A stretch of DNA of 64,000 nt from Hyphomicrobium sp. 12-62-95 (GTDB lineage Bacteria > Pseudomonadota > Alphaproteobacteria > Rhizobiales > Hyphomicrobiaceae). The notes under the pieces are model-generated. The model was not told the DNA's origin. It did no database searches and was given only the letters and a program-made list of their open reading frames with translations. The translations under genes were made by a program, and so were the position numbers. Where the stretch lies: the NCBI GenBank assembly GCA_002279935.1, contig NCCZ01000011.1, positions 62,001-126,000 on the forward strand. Reading direction: 5' to 3'. Each line of letters opens with the position of its first letter. The first letter of the stretch is position 1. Of this stretch, positions 27,092 through 36,220 are shown one piece after another.

Positions 27092-27567
27092 CTGGCGCTA
27101 CGCAGCGTGGCGCCGGTGCCCGACTGCGCGACGCCCTCGCCAGCAGCGAGTGCGCGCTCGATGGCGTCGAAGATCAGCAGGGTGGAGGCGTGGCGGTGGC
27201 GGTACTCGCGGACCGGCTCCAGGAGGGCCAAATCGGACCAGCGGCCGGACGGAGCCGGGCCGTTCTCCTTTAACATCCGGCGCATGGTGGCGGCCACGTC
27301 GCGGAATTCAGCGACCGGGGTGCCGATGATCTCGCGGCCGACGATCGAGGCTGCAGCTTGGCCGAGGAGGCAGGCTTTCACATTCTGTGCGAAGCCGGTG
27401 ATCACGTCGCTGGCGGCATCGAGCGTCAGGCTGACTGCGACCGTCGATCCGCACAGCTTCGAGTGGGCCTCCCCGCTGAGGGCAGGAGCCGGCAGTTCCC
27501 CGGTGTGGGGAATGGCGGCGGCCAGTTCGAGTATTTTCAAGTTGTAGATGTCGTCTAGGTCGGCCAT
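27088..27567 (-). CDS. IscU/NifU-type iron-sulfur scaffold protein
   Basis: 159 residues of the NifU_N/IscU fold. The first cysteine is in [15 protein letters not shown] and the second in [16 protein letters not shown], positions used for cluster assembly. The usual third cysteine is not in its ordinary place, where [14 protein letters not shown] stands, so this is the diverged alphaproteobacterial type often found next to yidD. ATG at 27567 gives the family N-terminus ([15 protein letters not shown]); the longer frame adds unrelated residues. Confidence 0.82.
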   Translation of the reverse strand: MADLDDIYNLKILELAAAIPHTGELPAPALSGEAHSKLCGSTVAVSLTLDAASDVITGFAQNVKACLLGQAAASIVGREIIGTPVAEFRDVAATMRRMLKENGPAPSGRWSDLALLEPVREYRHRHASTLLIFDAIERALAAGEGVAQSGTGATLRSAS

Positions 27568-27644
27568 TCGGTCTCCGTCGCGGTTGGCGCCATTGGCGAA
27601 CCGGTTCGCGTGTATATATAGGCGCATTCGAACTGGACGGCACC

Positions 27645-28055
27645 ATGCCCAAACCGACCCCCTCTGACGCCCCGGCCGACGACCTCGAGCAGGGTTCAAT
27701 CCTGACGCCGCGCTTTGACCGCGACGGGCTCATTGCGGCTGTCGCGACGGATGCGGCGACGGGCGACGTCTTGATGCTTGCCTGGATGAACGCGGATGCG
27801 CTTCGCCTCTCTGTCGATACGGGGATCGCGCACTTCTGGAGCCGCTCGCGCGCCAAGATTTGGAAGAAGGGCGAGGAAAGCGGCAACCTCTTGCGGATCG
27901 AGGAAATGCGCATCGACTGCGATCAGGATGCGATCTGGATGAAAGTTCGCGTTGAAGGAGAGGGCGTGGCCTGCCACACGGGCGCGCGATCGTGCTTTTA
28001 CCGGATTGTGCCGGTTGGCGTGCCGGGTTCGACACGTCTGACGCGCGGGTCTTAG
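27645..28055 (+). CDS. hisI: Phosphoribosyl-AMP cyclohydrolase HisI
   Basis: Opens the purine ring of phosphoribosyl-AMP in histidine synthesis. It has 136 residues as a stand-alone enzyme without HisE. Zinc and magnesium ligands are visible in [11 protein letters not shown] and [11 protein letters not shown], with [15 protein letters not shown] and [19 protein letters not shown] as further family segments. It is divergent from the IscU-like gene, 77 bp between starts. Confidence 0.97.
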   Translation: MPKPTPSDAPADDLEQGSILTPRFDRDGLIAAVATDAATGDVLMLAWMNADALRLSVDTGIAHFWSRSRAKIWKKGEESGNLLRIEEMRIDCDQDAIWMKVRVEGEGVACHTGARSCFYRIVPVGVPGSTRLTRGS

Positions 28056-28269
28056 CGCTCATTGCGCAATGCAGCACGAAAAATACGCACTGCAGCAAGC
28101 GCATGTTTTTCGCGAAACGAACCTTTTCGTAACGCGCCGCAGTAATCATTTTACCAATCTTCTAGGGCGCTCTTAATGTCCTCCTGGCACCCTGGGTGAT
28201 GCATTCTTGGCAGCGAGCGGCACGGGCATTGCTTCCCGGCTGACTTCCGCAAGCGGTCGGAGCACTCAG

Positions 28270-29226
28270 ATGGCAGGCGCAAAAATTGGATTGGCATTGG
28301 GTGGCGGCGCGGCACGCGGCTGGGCACACATCGGTGTGATCCGCGCACTTGCGGCCGCCGGCATCAAGCCCGACATCATCGTGGGCACGTCCATTGGCGC
28401 AGTCGTTGGCGGCTGCCATCTCGCCGGTCAACTCGACGATCTGGAAGATTTTGCGCGCAGCCTGACCAAGCGGCGCGTGTTCGGCTATCTCGATTTCAAT
28501 CTCGCCGGAACGGGTTTGATTTCAGGTCAGAAGCTGTGCGAGCGGCTCGAGCGCCATCTTGGCGACCGGCGTATCGAGGATCTCGACCGGCGCTTCACGG
28601 CGGTTGCGACCGAGATCGGATCGGGACACGAGGTTTGGTTGTCGCGCGGGCGTTTGGCGGATGCCATCCGTGCTTCGTACGCGTTGCCCGGCATTTTTAA
28701 GCCGGTGAAAATCGACGGCCGCTGGCTGTTCGATGGCGCTCTCGTCAATCCCATTCCGGTGTCGGTGTGCCGGGCGCTTGGCGCGCGCTACGTCATCGCG
28801 GTCAATCTCAATTACGATATTTCCAGCCGGTCGGCGGCGGCGAACGCCATCGTCAATCAGGTCGAGCATGAGGAAGCTCAGGTCCACCAAGCTCCGGTTG
28901 AGAACGAGAAATCCGGCATCGGCGCACGGTGGCTTTTGACCCGGCAATTGTTCGGACGGGGCGACGATGCTCCGGGAATCTCAACCGTGATGGTCGACGC
29001 GCTCAACATCGTGCAGGACCGGATCGCACGCTCGCGGCTTGCCGGCGACCCGCCGGATTCGCTGATCAGCCCGCGCTTGAGTGGGATTGGATTGTTCGAC
29101 TTTCATCGCGCAGAGGATGCCATCGCGCGCGGCGAGGCAGCCGCGCGGCGTGAGGCGGAGGATATCGCGCGGGAATTAAAGCTGCGCCGGGACGTGGACG
29201 ACCGGCTGCACGCACACGCGTCTTAA
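28270..29226 (+). CDS. Patatin-like phospholipase
   Basis: 318 residues. Catalytic dyad: Ser41 in GTSIGA and Asp155 in FDGALVNP, with the oxyanion loop GGGAARGWAHIG at the N-terminus (RssA-like group). It would hydrolyse acyl esters of membrane lipids in the cytoplasm. The start at 28270 (MAGAKIGLALGGG) is preferred over a TTG 63 bases upstream, since CGGAG lies 9 bases before it. The family often stands close to hisI and a CBS-domain gene in related genomes, as here. Confidence 0.93.
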   Translation: MAGAKIGLALGGGAARGWAHIGVIRALAAAGIKPDIIVGTSIGAVVGGCHLAGQLDDLEDFARSLTKRRVFGYLDFNLAGTGLISGQKLCERLERHLGDRRIEDLDRRFTAVATEIGSGHEVWLSRGRLADAIRASYALPGIFKPVKIDGRWLFDGALVNPIPVSVCRALGARYVIAVNLNYDISSRSAAANAIVNQVEHEEAQVHQAPVENEKSGIGARWLLTRQLFGRGDDAPGISTVMVDALNIVQDRIARSRLAGDPPDSLISPRLSGIGLFDFHRAEDAIARGEAAARREAEDIARELKLRRDVDDRLHAHAS

Positions 29227-29230
29227 CGGC

Positions 29231-29262
29231 AAAGGCCGGCGAGAGCAGCCGGCCTTTCGATT
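29231..29262 (+). terminator. Rho-independent terminator after the patatin gene
   Basis: AAAGGCCGGC (29231-29240) pairs with GCCGGCCTTT (29248-29257) around a 7-base loop, followed by CGATTT. The poly-T run is weak. It lies 5 bases after the patatin stop and could act for both strands, since the CBS gene converges on it. Confidence 0.75.
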
Positions 29263-29343
29263 TCAGACATCAGAACTTCAGGCACCAGGAGACTGTTCGC
29301 CGCCGGATCAACGGCGAGCGCCATCGCATGTTTCAAGTCGCCG

Positions 29344-29775
29344 TCAGCCCGTCGCGAGATAGCCGCGCATGGCGGAGACTTCCATTTCGACCGTCGCGAC
29401 ATGGTTTTTCACGACGTCGCCGATGGAGATGATACCGACCAGCGATCCATCTTCGACGACCGGCAAGTGGCGGAAGCGGCCGGTGGTCATGATTTCCATT
29501 GTCTCGTCGACGAGGCTGGTCTCGGTGCAGGTGATGACATCGCGCGTCATGAAGCGGGATGCAGGCATCTCAAGAGCGGATACGCCGCGTTCGGCGATGG
29601 CGCGGATGACGTCGCGCTCGGAAATGATGCCATCGACAGCGCCGTTATCACCGACCACCACAACCGCGCCGATTTTGCGAGCGGCGAGTTTGGTGGCGAC
29701 TTCCTGCAACGTCGTATCGGGCCGTGCGGTCGTAACGGAGCGGCCCTTCGCCTTCAATATGGTCGCAACATTCAT
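29344..29775 (-). CDS. Two-CBS-domain protein
   Basis: 143 residues made up of a CBS pair: VSTIGAVV-type strand ARKIGAVVVVGDNGAVDGIISERDVIRAI and the second VDETMEIMTTGRFRHLPVVEDGSLVGIISIGDVVK. Stand-alone CBS pairs bind adenosine nucleotides and act as sensors. No partner is encoded next to it. The family is very common in Alphaproteobacteria. Confidence 0.93.
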   Translation of the reverse strand: MNVATILKAKGRSVTTARPDTTLQEVATKLAARKIGAVVVVGDNGAVDGIISERDVIRAIAERGVSALEMPASRFMTRDVITCTETSLVDETMEIMTTGRFRHLPVVEDGSLVGIISIGDVVKNHVATVEMEVSAMRGYLATG

Positions 29776-29972
29776 TGTGTCTCTCCCGACTGGTGCCGTT
29801 TTCTGACTCAGACACTTCTCAGGCGGGCACGCTGGAGATCACACGTGACGGAGACTTGGGTGTCCCTCAGTCCTGCCGATGCTCCGGCGCTGCCATCCTT
29901 TTGCTTCTGGCCAATGCGACGCTCTCATTCGATGACAGCAATGTTGATCCAAGTTGTCGCATGTTTCAAGCG

Positions 29973-30791
29973 TCATTCGCCCCGGAATTCGGGGACATCT
30001 TCATGACGCGGCGCAATATCAAATAGGCCGAATAACAATAATCCGGTGAGATATCCGCCGACGTGCGCTTCCCACGCGATTGCAGAATTTGCATTTAGAT
30101 CGCCAAAACCAACCATTGCGGCCAGATTCATGGCGATGAACGACGCCGTCACCACCTGAAGGCGGCGGTCTCGCAGTGCAACAGAGAGGCCTTTGAGCGG
30201 AATACTACGTGGGTGTTGATTGAGACGGCGCAGGCCACCGCGATTATCCATAGCGCTGAAAAAGTAGCGCATAACGCCGCCCATCAATCCGGCAATCGCG
30301 CCCGACGCACCGATCATCGGCGCCAGTAGCCCGGGATTGAGCGCAATAAATGCGGCGGCACCCGCCAACCCGCAGACAATGAAAAATGCCAATAGCCGCA
30401 CAGCGCCGATCCGCTTTTCCAGCGCGCCTGCGAAGGCCAGCAGCCCTGCACCATTGAATGCCAGATGCATGGCGTCGGCGTGGATGAACATGTGGGTGAT
30501 GAACTGCGTATAGACGGCTGTGACGCCGCCGGGCAATTCGGCCGCGTAGCCGGTGAGGCGGGCGGGGATCAGGGCCATGAGAAGGACAAAGGACGTGTCG
30601 GCGTCTTCGTTGAGCAGCATGCGATAAGCCATCACGGCCAGCATGATGGCGAGCAGCGCCATCACCATCGGGGGAATGTTGAATATGGGCTCGCGCACCC
30701 CGGGCGCGGGGGGATGCGTTCCGCCATCGTGGTCATCGCCGTGCGTGCCGCCGTCGACCGGTGCATGCCGCTCGCCCTGTTCGTTGCTCAA
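29973..30791 (-). CDS. Rhomboid family intramembrane serine protease
   Basis: 272 residues with a polar histidine- and glycine-rich N-terminus, then six to seven helices. Rhomboid landmarks are present: FITHMFIHADAMHLAFN, the nucleophile in GASGAIAGLMGG and the catalytic histidine in WEAHVGGYLTG. It would cleave membrane-bound substrates within the bilayer; targets are unknown. A further weakly basic loop (RRLNQHPRSIPLKG) separates helices in the middle. Confidence 0.92.
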   Translation of the reverse strand: MSNEQGERHAPVDGGTHGDDHDGGTHPPAPGVREPIFNIPPMVMALLAIMLAVMAYRMLLNEDADTSFVLLMALIPARLTGYAAELPGGVTAVYTQFITHMFIHADAMHLAFNGAGLLAFAGALEKRIGAVRLLAFFIVCGLAGAAAFIALNPGLLAPMIGASGAIAGLMGGVMRYFFSAMDNRGGLRRLNQHPRSIPLKGLSVALRDRRLQVVTASFIAMNLAAMVGFGDLNANSAIAWEAHVGGYLTGLLLFGLFDIAPRHEDVPEFRGE

Positions 30792-31053
30792 ATGAACCCT
30801 CCTCGTCGCCGAGGAGCGCCAGCGGCAGGCTCAGTCCCGACAGATTTTACGATGACGGGAGCGGGGCTTCGCGGCAACCCCCTTCGATGGATGGGCTCCG
30901 CGCCGGCGGTTGGGCGCGGTTTACGACATGGTGCGACCGACTGCGCCACTCCTTACGGTGGCATGGAAGCTGCGATGGATCGCTGGAACGCGGATGCCGT
31001 CCCCCGGCCCGCCCGCTTTACAAGCCCGTTCGGCACCGGACGTGGCCCGCTCG

Positions 31054-31713
31054 ATGGTCAGAATGAAACACAAGACGACCCAGGCACTTTATTCTTACTG
31101 GAACCGGCTGCGAGGTGGCCGGATGGCGCCGCACCGGTTCGAGATCGAGCCAGCCAGCATTGGCGACGCGCTGCCTGATACGTTCATTTTGGAACGGCGG
31201 GACGACGGGACGTTCCCGTTCCGGTTGGCCGGGACGCGGCTGTGCGATCTTTTCAAAAGGGAATTCCGGGGCCACAACTTCCTCGACGGCTGGTCGGGCG
31301 ATGGCGGACCGACATTGCGCCAACGGCTTAACACGGTCTCGGTTCAAGGTGGGGTCATCGTTGTTATCGCCAATGGAGAGACGGTGTCCGGCCGATCGGT
31401 TCTCACAGAAATCCTGCTGCTGCCGTTGTTGCATGGGCCCGTTTGCGCAGACCGGTTTCTGGGAATTCTTAGCCTGCTCGAAACTCCCGCATGGCTCGAC
31501 TACGACCCACTCGAGACCCTGCATTTGCGCAGCGAAGATATCATCTGGCCGGACGGTCATCCTCTCCCGGTGCCCGGCGTGATCGACGACCGGCAAAGCC
31601 CCTTTCTGCCGCGCGTGCGGCACGCCCGCATCGTGCGTTCGAACCGGCGCCAGTTCCGCGTCTTCGAGGGCGGATTGAGCGAGGCCGGCGATGCCCATGG
31701 TCCCAAAAACTAG
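31054..31713 (+). CDS. PAS-domain protein (PAS_5 family)
   Basis: 219 residues. The first 140 look like the alphaproteobacterial PAS_5 domain: TQALYSYWNRLRGGRMAPHRFEIEPASI, then DTFILERRDDGTFPFRLAGTRLCDLFKREFRGHNFLDGW. The C-terminus is a basic tail. These proteins are single-domain sensors without an output domain. The start could be the ATG at 31054 or at 31063. The frame is open further upstream but that part has no family similarity. Confidence 0.85.
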   Translation: MVRMKHKTTQALYSYWNRLRGGRMAPHRFEIEPASIGDALPDTFILERRDDGTFPFRLAGTRLCDLFKREFRGHNFLDGWSGDGGPTLRQRLNTVSVQGGVIVVIANGETVSGRSVLTEILLLPLLHGPVCADRFLGILSLLETPAWLDYDPLETLHLRSEDIIWPDGHPLPVPGVIDDRQSPFLPRVRHARIVRSNRRQFRVFEGGLSEAGDAHGPKN

Positions 31714-31921
31714 GGATATCTTAGAAAGGCTGCAGCCCGCGGGGCCTCCGGCCTGATCGAAACTCTGCAAACTGTGTCCCAGTTTAAGGGTCGCTTTAGG
31801 CGTTCATTAAGGCCCTGCCCCTCATAGTCACCGCGAGATGGCCCGGATCCGGACACGCACGGCGTGTTTCATCGGCTTCTGGTCCAAAACACAACGCAGG
31901 TTGGCTATCGGGCTTTAGTGA

Positions 31922-32548
31922 ATGTCGAATGCCCTTCATACGCTTAAGGAACTGGCGGTTCTGGGCGCCCATCCGGCGACAGACCAGCGGCGGCACCGGC
32001 GTGTCACCTTGCCGTTGCTTGGGCGGTTCATGCGCGCCAACCGGCACGAATATCCCTGCAAATTGAACGATATCTCCGTCGGCGGCGCGGCCATCAATTC
32101 GCCCGTCGAAGTCGAGGCCGGGGAACGGATCGTCGTCTACTTCGATCATCTGGGCGGGCTCGAAGGCCATGTCGTCCGCCTGTTCGAGGGCGGCTTTGCG
32201 ATGCAGGTCAAGGCGACAGCGCACAAGCGCGAAAAGCTGGCGGCGCAGCTAACCTGGCTCATCAATCGCGACGTTTTGAGCGGCGCCGACCAGCGGCGGC
32301 ATGAGCGTATTCCGGTTGAAGAGCGGACCCAGTCGGTTGTGCTCGACAGCGGGGAAACGCTGGCTTGCCAGGTCGCGGATGTCTCCATTTCCGGTGCCTC
32401 GCTCAACATGACCGAGCGGCCGCCAGTGGGAACCAAATTGATGCTGGGCCGGCTCAGGGGGCGTGTCGTGCGCCACCACGAGCAGGGGATCGGCGTCCAG
32501 TTCGTCGACATCCAGGAACCTGAGGCGTTGCGCCGGCATTTTACGTGA
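31922..32548 (+). CDS. Double PilZ-domain protein
   Basis: 208 residues with two PilZ domains in tandem. The first has QRRHRRVTL and LNDISVGGAAI, the second DQRRHERIPV and VADVSISGASL, so each keeps an RxxxR-like arginine cluster and the D-x-S-x-x-G loop. PilZ domains bind cyclic di-GMP, and two sites suggest either stronger affinity or domain-domain control. There is no output domain, and no diguanylate cyclase is in the window. Confidence 0.85.
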   Translation: MSNALHTLKELAVLGAHPATDQRRHRRVTLPLLGRFMRANRHEYPCKLNDISVGGAAINSPVEVEAGERIVVYFDHLGGLEGHVVRLFEGGFAMQVKATAHKREKLAAQLTWLINRDVLSGADQRRHERIPVEERTQSVVLDSGETLACQVADVSISGASLNMTERPPVGTKLMLGRLRGRVVRHHEQGIGVQFVDIQEPEALRRHFT

Positions 32549-32717
32549 CGGCGTGAGCATAAGGCCCGAGTGGGCGAGACGGGGAATGGGACGCAAGACG
32601 ACAAAGCGGAAAGTCTGGGCGGCAGATAGATAAAAGTTTGATCAAATGCCGGGCTTCACGTTCAGGGGACAACGAGAATTTTACGCTAGAGTAGCGCAGT
32701 CAGTACGGGGTTGTGTC

Positions 32718-33359
32718 ATGAAGTGCGTTGCAGTCATCGCCGCTGGTGCCGCATTCGGCGCCGCTCTCGCCACCCAAGCCGTGGCCGAGCCTAAGCCCAG
32801 GCCCGCTCTCTTCGAGCGCACCGCATTTATGCGCGTGTTCGGGTCATCGCAGCCGCCGTACGGTTTCGTGCGGTTCTGCGAGCAGAACCCACAGCATTGC
32901 GTGCAGCGCGGTACGGGTGGACGCTTCGAGGCGACACCGGAGAGTCTCAGCGATCTCGACGAGGTCAATCGCATCGTCAACCGTTCGGTCGAACCGGCGA
33001 CGGATGCCGAGATCTATGGCATCAGCGAATACTGGACGCTGCCCGGTGAAAAGGGCGACTGCGAAGACTATGCGCTTTTGAAGCAGAAAATTCTGATCGG
33101 GCGCGGATGGCCGTCCAGTTCGCTGTTGCTCACGGTGGTGCGCGACGAGAAGGGCGAAGGCCATGCCGTGCTGACGGCGCGGACGAGCCAGGGTGATTTC
33201 GTGCTCGACAACAAGAGCGACGATGTGCGGCTGTGGGCGCGCTCGAGCTATCAGTTCGTGATGCGCCAGTCGTATCTCGATCCGAAGGTCTGGGTGTCGC
33301 TCGATCCGCAGGACGCAGGCGCCCCCGCCGCTCTTGCCGGTGTGCAGGACGGCCACTGA
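32718..33359 (+). CDS. Transglutaminase-like cysteine peptidase (LapG/BTLCP family)
   Basis: 213 residues with a signal peptide (AGAAFGAALATQAVA). The catalytic triad is visible as Cys115 (GEKGDCEDYALLK), His149 (GEGHAVLTA) and Asp164 (FVLDNKSDD). In Pseudomonas the homologue LapG cleaves a surface adhesin under cyclic di-GMP control. Alphaproteobacterial members are mostly uncharacterised. GGGG lies 7 bases before the ATG at 32718; the longer frame from 32646 has no family similarity. Confidence 0.93.
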   Translation: MKCVAVIAAGAAFGAALATQAVAEPKPRPALFERTAFMRVFGSSQPPYGFVRFCEQNPQHCVQRGTGGRFEATPESLSDLDEVNRIVNRSVEPATDAEIYGISEYWTLPGEKGDCEDYALLKQKILIGRGWPSSSLLLTVVRDEKGEGHAVLTARTSQGDFVLDNKSDDVRLWARSSYQFVMRQSYLDPKVWVSLDPQDAGAPAALAGVQDGH

Positions 33360-33388
33360 AACGGGCTGGACGGTGTTTGAAATTCAAG

Positions 33389-33420
33389 GAGCCGGGTGCG
33401 CCCTCGCATCCGGCTCTTTT
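33389..33420. terminator. Bidirectional Rho-independent terminator
   Basis: GAGCCGGGTGCG (33389-33400) pairs with CGCATCCGGCTC (33405-33416) around CCCT, followed by TTTT. It lies between the ends of the convergent transglutaminase-like and carbonic-anhydrase genes. Confidence 0.88.
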
Positions 33421-33436
33421 CGTTTTAGTCCTCTGT

Positions 33437-33964
33437 TTAATCCTGGGGGCTGAGGCCTGCTGCGTAGCGCTGCCAGTTGGCGACGTAGCGGCCGGCGCTG
33501 CCCTTCAGACGCTCGCTCTCTTCAGCAGTGAGTTCACGCACGACCTTGCCGGGCGAGCCGAGGATCATGCAGCGGGGCGGGAATTCCTTGCCTTCGGTGA
33601 TGAGCGTGTTGGCGCCGACGAGGGAGCCGGCGCCTATCTTGGCGCCGTTCAGAACAATGGAGCCAATGCCGATGAGGCTGCCGTCGCCAATGGTGCAGCC
33701 GTGCAGCATGACCATGTGGCCGATGGTGCAATCTTCGCCGATGGTGAGGGGGAAGCCAGGGTCGGTGTGGAGGACGCAGCCGTCTTGCACATTGGAACGG
33801 GCACCGACTTTGATCAGCTCATTGTCGCCGCGCAGAACGGCGCCAAACCAGACGCTCGCATCTTCGCACAGTTCAACTTTGCCCAGTGCCACGGCGTTGG
33901 GCGCGACCCAGGCGCGGCCGTCGCCCGGCGTGTGGACACGCGCTTCGCCCAGACGGTAGATCAT
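33437..33964 (-). CDS. Gamma-carbonic-anhydrase family protein
   Basis: 175 residues, a left-handed beta helix of hexapeptide repeats ([17 protein letters not shown], then [19 protein letters not shown]). The three histidines that hold the metal are in CVLHTD, IGHMVML and LHGC. Members are carbonic anhydrases or acyltransferase relatives (PaaY-like); which applies here cannot be told by eye. Next upstream on the strand are DUF3126 and cysE. Confidence 0.92.
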   Translation of the reverse strand: MIYRLGEARVHTPGDGRAWVAPNAVALGKVELCEDASVWFGAVLRGDNELIKVGARSNVQDGCVLHTDPGFPLTIGEDCTIGHMVMLHGCTIGDGSLIGIGSIVLNGAKIGAGSLVGANTLITEGKEFPPRCMILGSPGKVVRELTAEESERLKGSAGRYVANWQRYAAGLSPQD

Positions 33965-33991
33965 CAGCGTCCCCCTGCCCTCTGCGCGCGC

Positions 33992-34207
33992 TTAGGCTTC
34001 TTCGAGGTCGACGTCGAGGATCGCCATCTGGAACTGATAGGAGACCTCGCCATCTTCGTCTTCGCGGAAGAGGACAGCGACGAAGTCGTCGCCGATATAG
34101 ACCTCGGCGCTATCGTCCTTCTTGGGACGCGGGCGAATGGTCAGGTTCTTGGTGCCAAACGTCTTGCGCAGGAACGCTTCGACCTTCGCGATTTCTTCTT
34201 TCTTCAC
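33992..34207 (-). CDS. DUF3126 family protein
   Basis: 71 residues, acidic, of the alphaproteobacterial DUF3126 family (KVEAFLRKTFGTKNLTIRPR ... DSAEVYIGDDFVAVLFRDE-like strand, YQFQMAILDVDLE). Function unknown. It lies between cysE and the carbonic-anhydrase gene on the same strand, an arrangement common in Hyphomicrobiales. Confidence 0.92.
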   Translation of the reverse strand: MKKEEIAKVEAFLRKTFGTKNLTIRPRPKKDDSAEVYIGDDFVAVLFREDEDGEVSYQFQMAILDVDLEEA

Positions 34208-34245
34208 TGCACGTCTCCGATTGTCTCAAAAGGTAGGCGGCACGC

Positions 34246-35142
34246 TCACAGCATGCCGTAGTCGTCGGGCCCGAGGTTTTCGGGCGCCAGCATCTGATCC
34301 ATGGTGCGGGCGGGCTCGGCGCAGCCGACGCGGCCGACGACGCGGGCCGGCACGCCGGCAACCGTCATGTTGGGCGGCACATCTTGCAAAACGACGCTGC
34401 CGGCGGCGACCAGCGCACAATTGCCGACGTGAATGTTGCCGAGGATTTTTGCGCCAGCCCCGATGAGCACACCGGCGCCGATCTTGGGATGGCGGTCGCC
34501 CGTGGCCTTGCCGCTGCCGCCCAGCGTGACGGCGTGCAGGAACGAGCAGTTGTCGCCGACGACGGCCGTTTCGCCGACGACGAAGCCGGTGGCGTGGTCG
34601 AGCATGATGCCGCGTCCGAAGCGGGCGGCGGGATGGATGTCGGTGGTGAAGATCTTCGAGGACTGGCTCTGGAGATAGAGCGCGAAGTCCTTGCGGCCCT
34701 GGCGCCAGAGTTCGTGGGCAAAGCGATGCGTCACGAGGGCGTGGAAGCCTTTGAAAAACAGCAGCGGCTCGAGATAGCGGTTGCAGGCGGGGTCGCGGTC
34801 GAGGACAGCTGCCAGATCGGCGCGGATCGACTGCGACAGGCTCGGCTGGCTATCGAGCACGTCCTGGAAGGTCTGCAGGATAAGACCGGCATCGACGTCG
34901 GAATGATTGAGGCGCTGCGCCACGCGGTGGGCGATGGCATCTTCCAGGCGCGAGTGATTGACGACGGTGGCGAAGATGAAACCGGTTAGCGCGGGCTCGG
35001 CCGCCATGGCCGCCTGGGCCTCGTTCAGGACCTGATCCCACACAGGATCGCCGGACGCGCCAGAGGCAGCCGTCTTCGACTTCGGCTTCACGCCGCCGCG
35101 CGGCGGGGCGCCTTCAGCTTTGTTTGGTCGGGACACGGACAT
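34246..35142 (-). CDS. cysE: Serine O-acetyltransferase
   Basis: Makes O-acetylserine for cysteine synthesis. It has 298 residues, with the helical N-terminal trimerisation region (SLSQSIRADLAAVLDRDPAC) and the C-terminal left-handed beta helix bearing the catalytic residues in DIHPAARFGRGIMLDHATGFVVGETAVVG. The first about 25 residues are a basic extension (RPNKAEGAPPRGGVKPKSKTA), longer than in E. coli. It is the first gene of the leftward cysE, DUF3126, gamma-CA group. Confidence 0.96.
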   Translation of the reverse strand: MSVSRPNKAEGAPPRGGVKPKSKTAASGASGDPVWDQVLNEAQAAMAAEPALTGFIFATVVNHSRLEDAIAHRVAQRLNHSDVDAGLILQTFQDVLDSQPSLSQSIRADLAAVLDRDPACNRYLEPLLFFKGFHALVTHRFAHELWRQGRKDFALYLQSQSSKIFTTDIHPAARFGRGIMLDHATGFVVGETAVVGDNCSFLHAVTLGGSGKATGDRHPKIGAGVLIGAGAKILGNIHVGNCALVAAGSVVLQDVPPNMTVAGVPARVVGRVGCAEPARTMDQMLAPENLGPDDYGML

Positions 35143-35424
35143 GGGAAACTGCGTCCTTGAGTTTTTGGGCCTCCGGGCAGGCCGGAGGTGCGGCGCCCGG
35201 ACGGGACCCCGGGCAGGCCGAACCGGGTATCTGCCGAGCGGGTGAGCGTCAATCTAAACCTCCGGCGGAGCGATGGGAATTGAGAACGCTCCCCCTCGGC
35301 GGCTCATGTTGCAGGGCGTACTGAAAGCCTGTGCGGACCTCGCGACCAGAGGTGGCGTTTGCCCGGCCTGCGTTCTGGGCCATAGATGCCGGACCGCCTC
35401 CACTCGCGCAGACAAGGAACCGCC

Positions 35425-36219
35425 ATGGCCGCTGAGAAGACCCCTGAACTACGGCTGGAACGGGACGGCGGGCTTGCCGTGCTCGTTGTCGACAATCCGG
35501 CGCGGCTCAATGCGCTGACGTCGTCGATGTGGGCGGCGATCCCGCGCCTCATTGGCGAGGCTGACGCCGATCCGGACGTGCGGGTGATCGTGCTCAAGGG
35601 GGCGGGCGGAAAGGCGTTTTCGGCGGGTGCTGACATTTCCGAATTTGACAGCGCGCGGACGGGCGACGCGGCGAAAGCCTACGATGCACTCAATCATGCG
35701 GCGTTCGAAGCGCTGCTGGGGGCCACCAAGCCGACAGTCGCGATGATCGAGGGCTTTTGCCTGGGCGGTGGGCTTGGCATCGCGGCGTGTTGCGATCTCA
35801 GACTTGCCAATGAGGCGGCAACGTTTGCGATCCCAGCCGCCAAACTGGGGCTGGGCTACCATCCCCGCTGGGTGCGCACGTTGCTGACGCTGGCGCCGCC
35901 TGCGTCGGTGAAGGAGTTGCTGTTCACCGGACGGCGGTTCACGGCCAGCGAGGCCCTCGCCATGGGACTCGTCAACCGCGTGTATCCTGCCGCGGCGCTC
36001 GATAGCGAAATGCGGGCGCTGGCGGACATGATTGCCGGCAACGCACCGATGACGATCCGCGCGGCGAAGGCTGCCATCAACGAACTCACATTGAAGCCGG
36101 AGACGGCGGACATCGCGCGACTGGAAGCGCTCGTGAAGGCCTGCTTCGACAGTGCGGATTATGCGGAAGGGCGCAAGGCATTTGCCGAGAAGCGCAAGCC
36201 GCAGTTCAAGGGGCAGTGA
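35425..36219 (+). CDS. Enoyl-CoA hydratase/isomerase family protein
   Basis: 264 residues of the crotonase fold. The oxyanion-hole loops are GAGGKAFSAGADISEF and IEGFCLGGGLGIAACCDLRLANEAA, and the C-terminal FTGRRFTASEALAMGLVNRV is typical. It would act on acyl-CoA thioesters; the exact substrate is not clear. AAGGA 6 bases upstream fixes the start at 35425. The next gene starts directly after its stop. Confidence 0.92.
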   Translation: MAAEKTPELRLERDGGLAVLVVDNPARLNALTSSMWAAIPRLIGEADADPDVRVIVLKGAGGKAFSAGADISEFDSARTGDAAKAYDALNHAAFEALLGATKPTVAMIEGFCLGGGLGIAACCDLRLANEAATFAIPAAKLGLGYHPRWVRTLLTLAPPASVKELLFTGRRFTASEALAMGLVNRVYPAAALDSEMRALADMIAGNAPMTIRAAKAAINELTLKPETADIARLEALVKACFDSADYAEGRKAFAEKRKPQFKGQ

Positions 36220-36220
36220 C

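Noticed and set aside
31790-31830. CtrA-like site TTAA-N7-TTTA ahead of the double PilZ gene
   Set aside because: One arm deviates from TTAA and such sites occur by chance; not enough to call.
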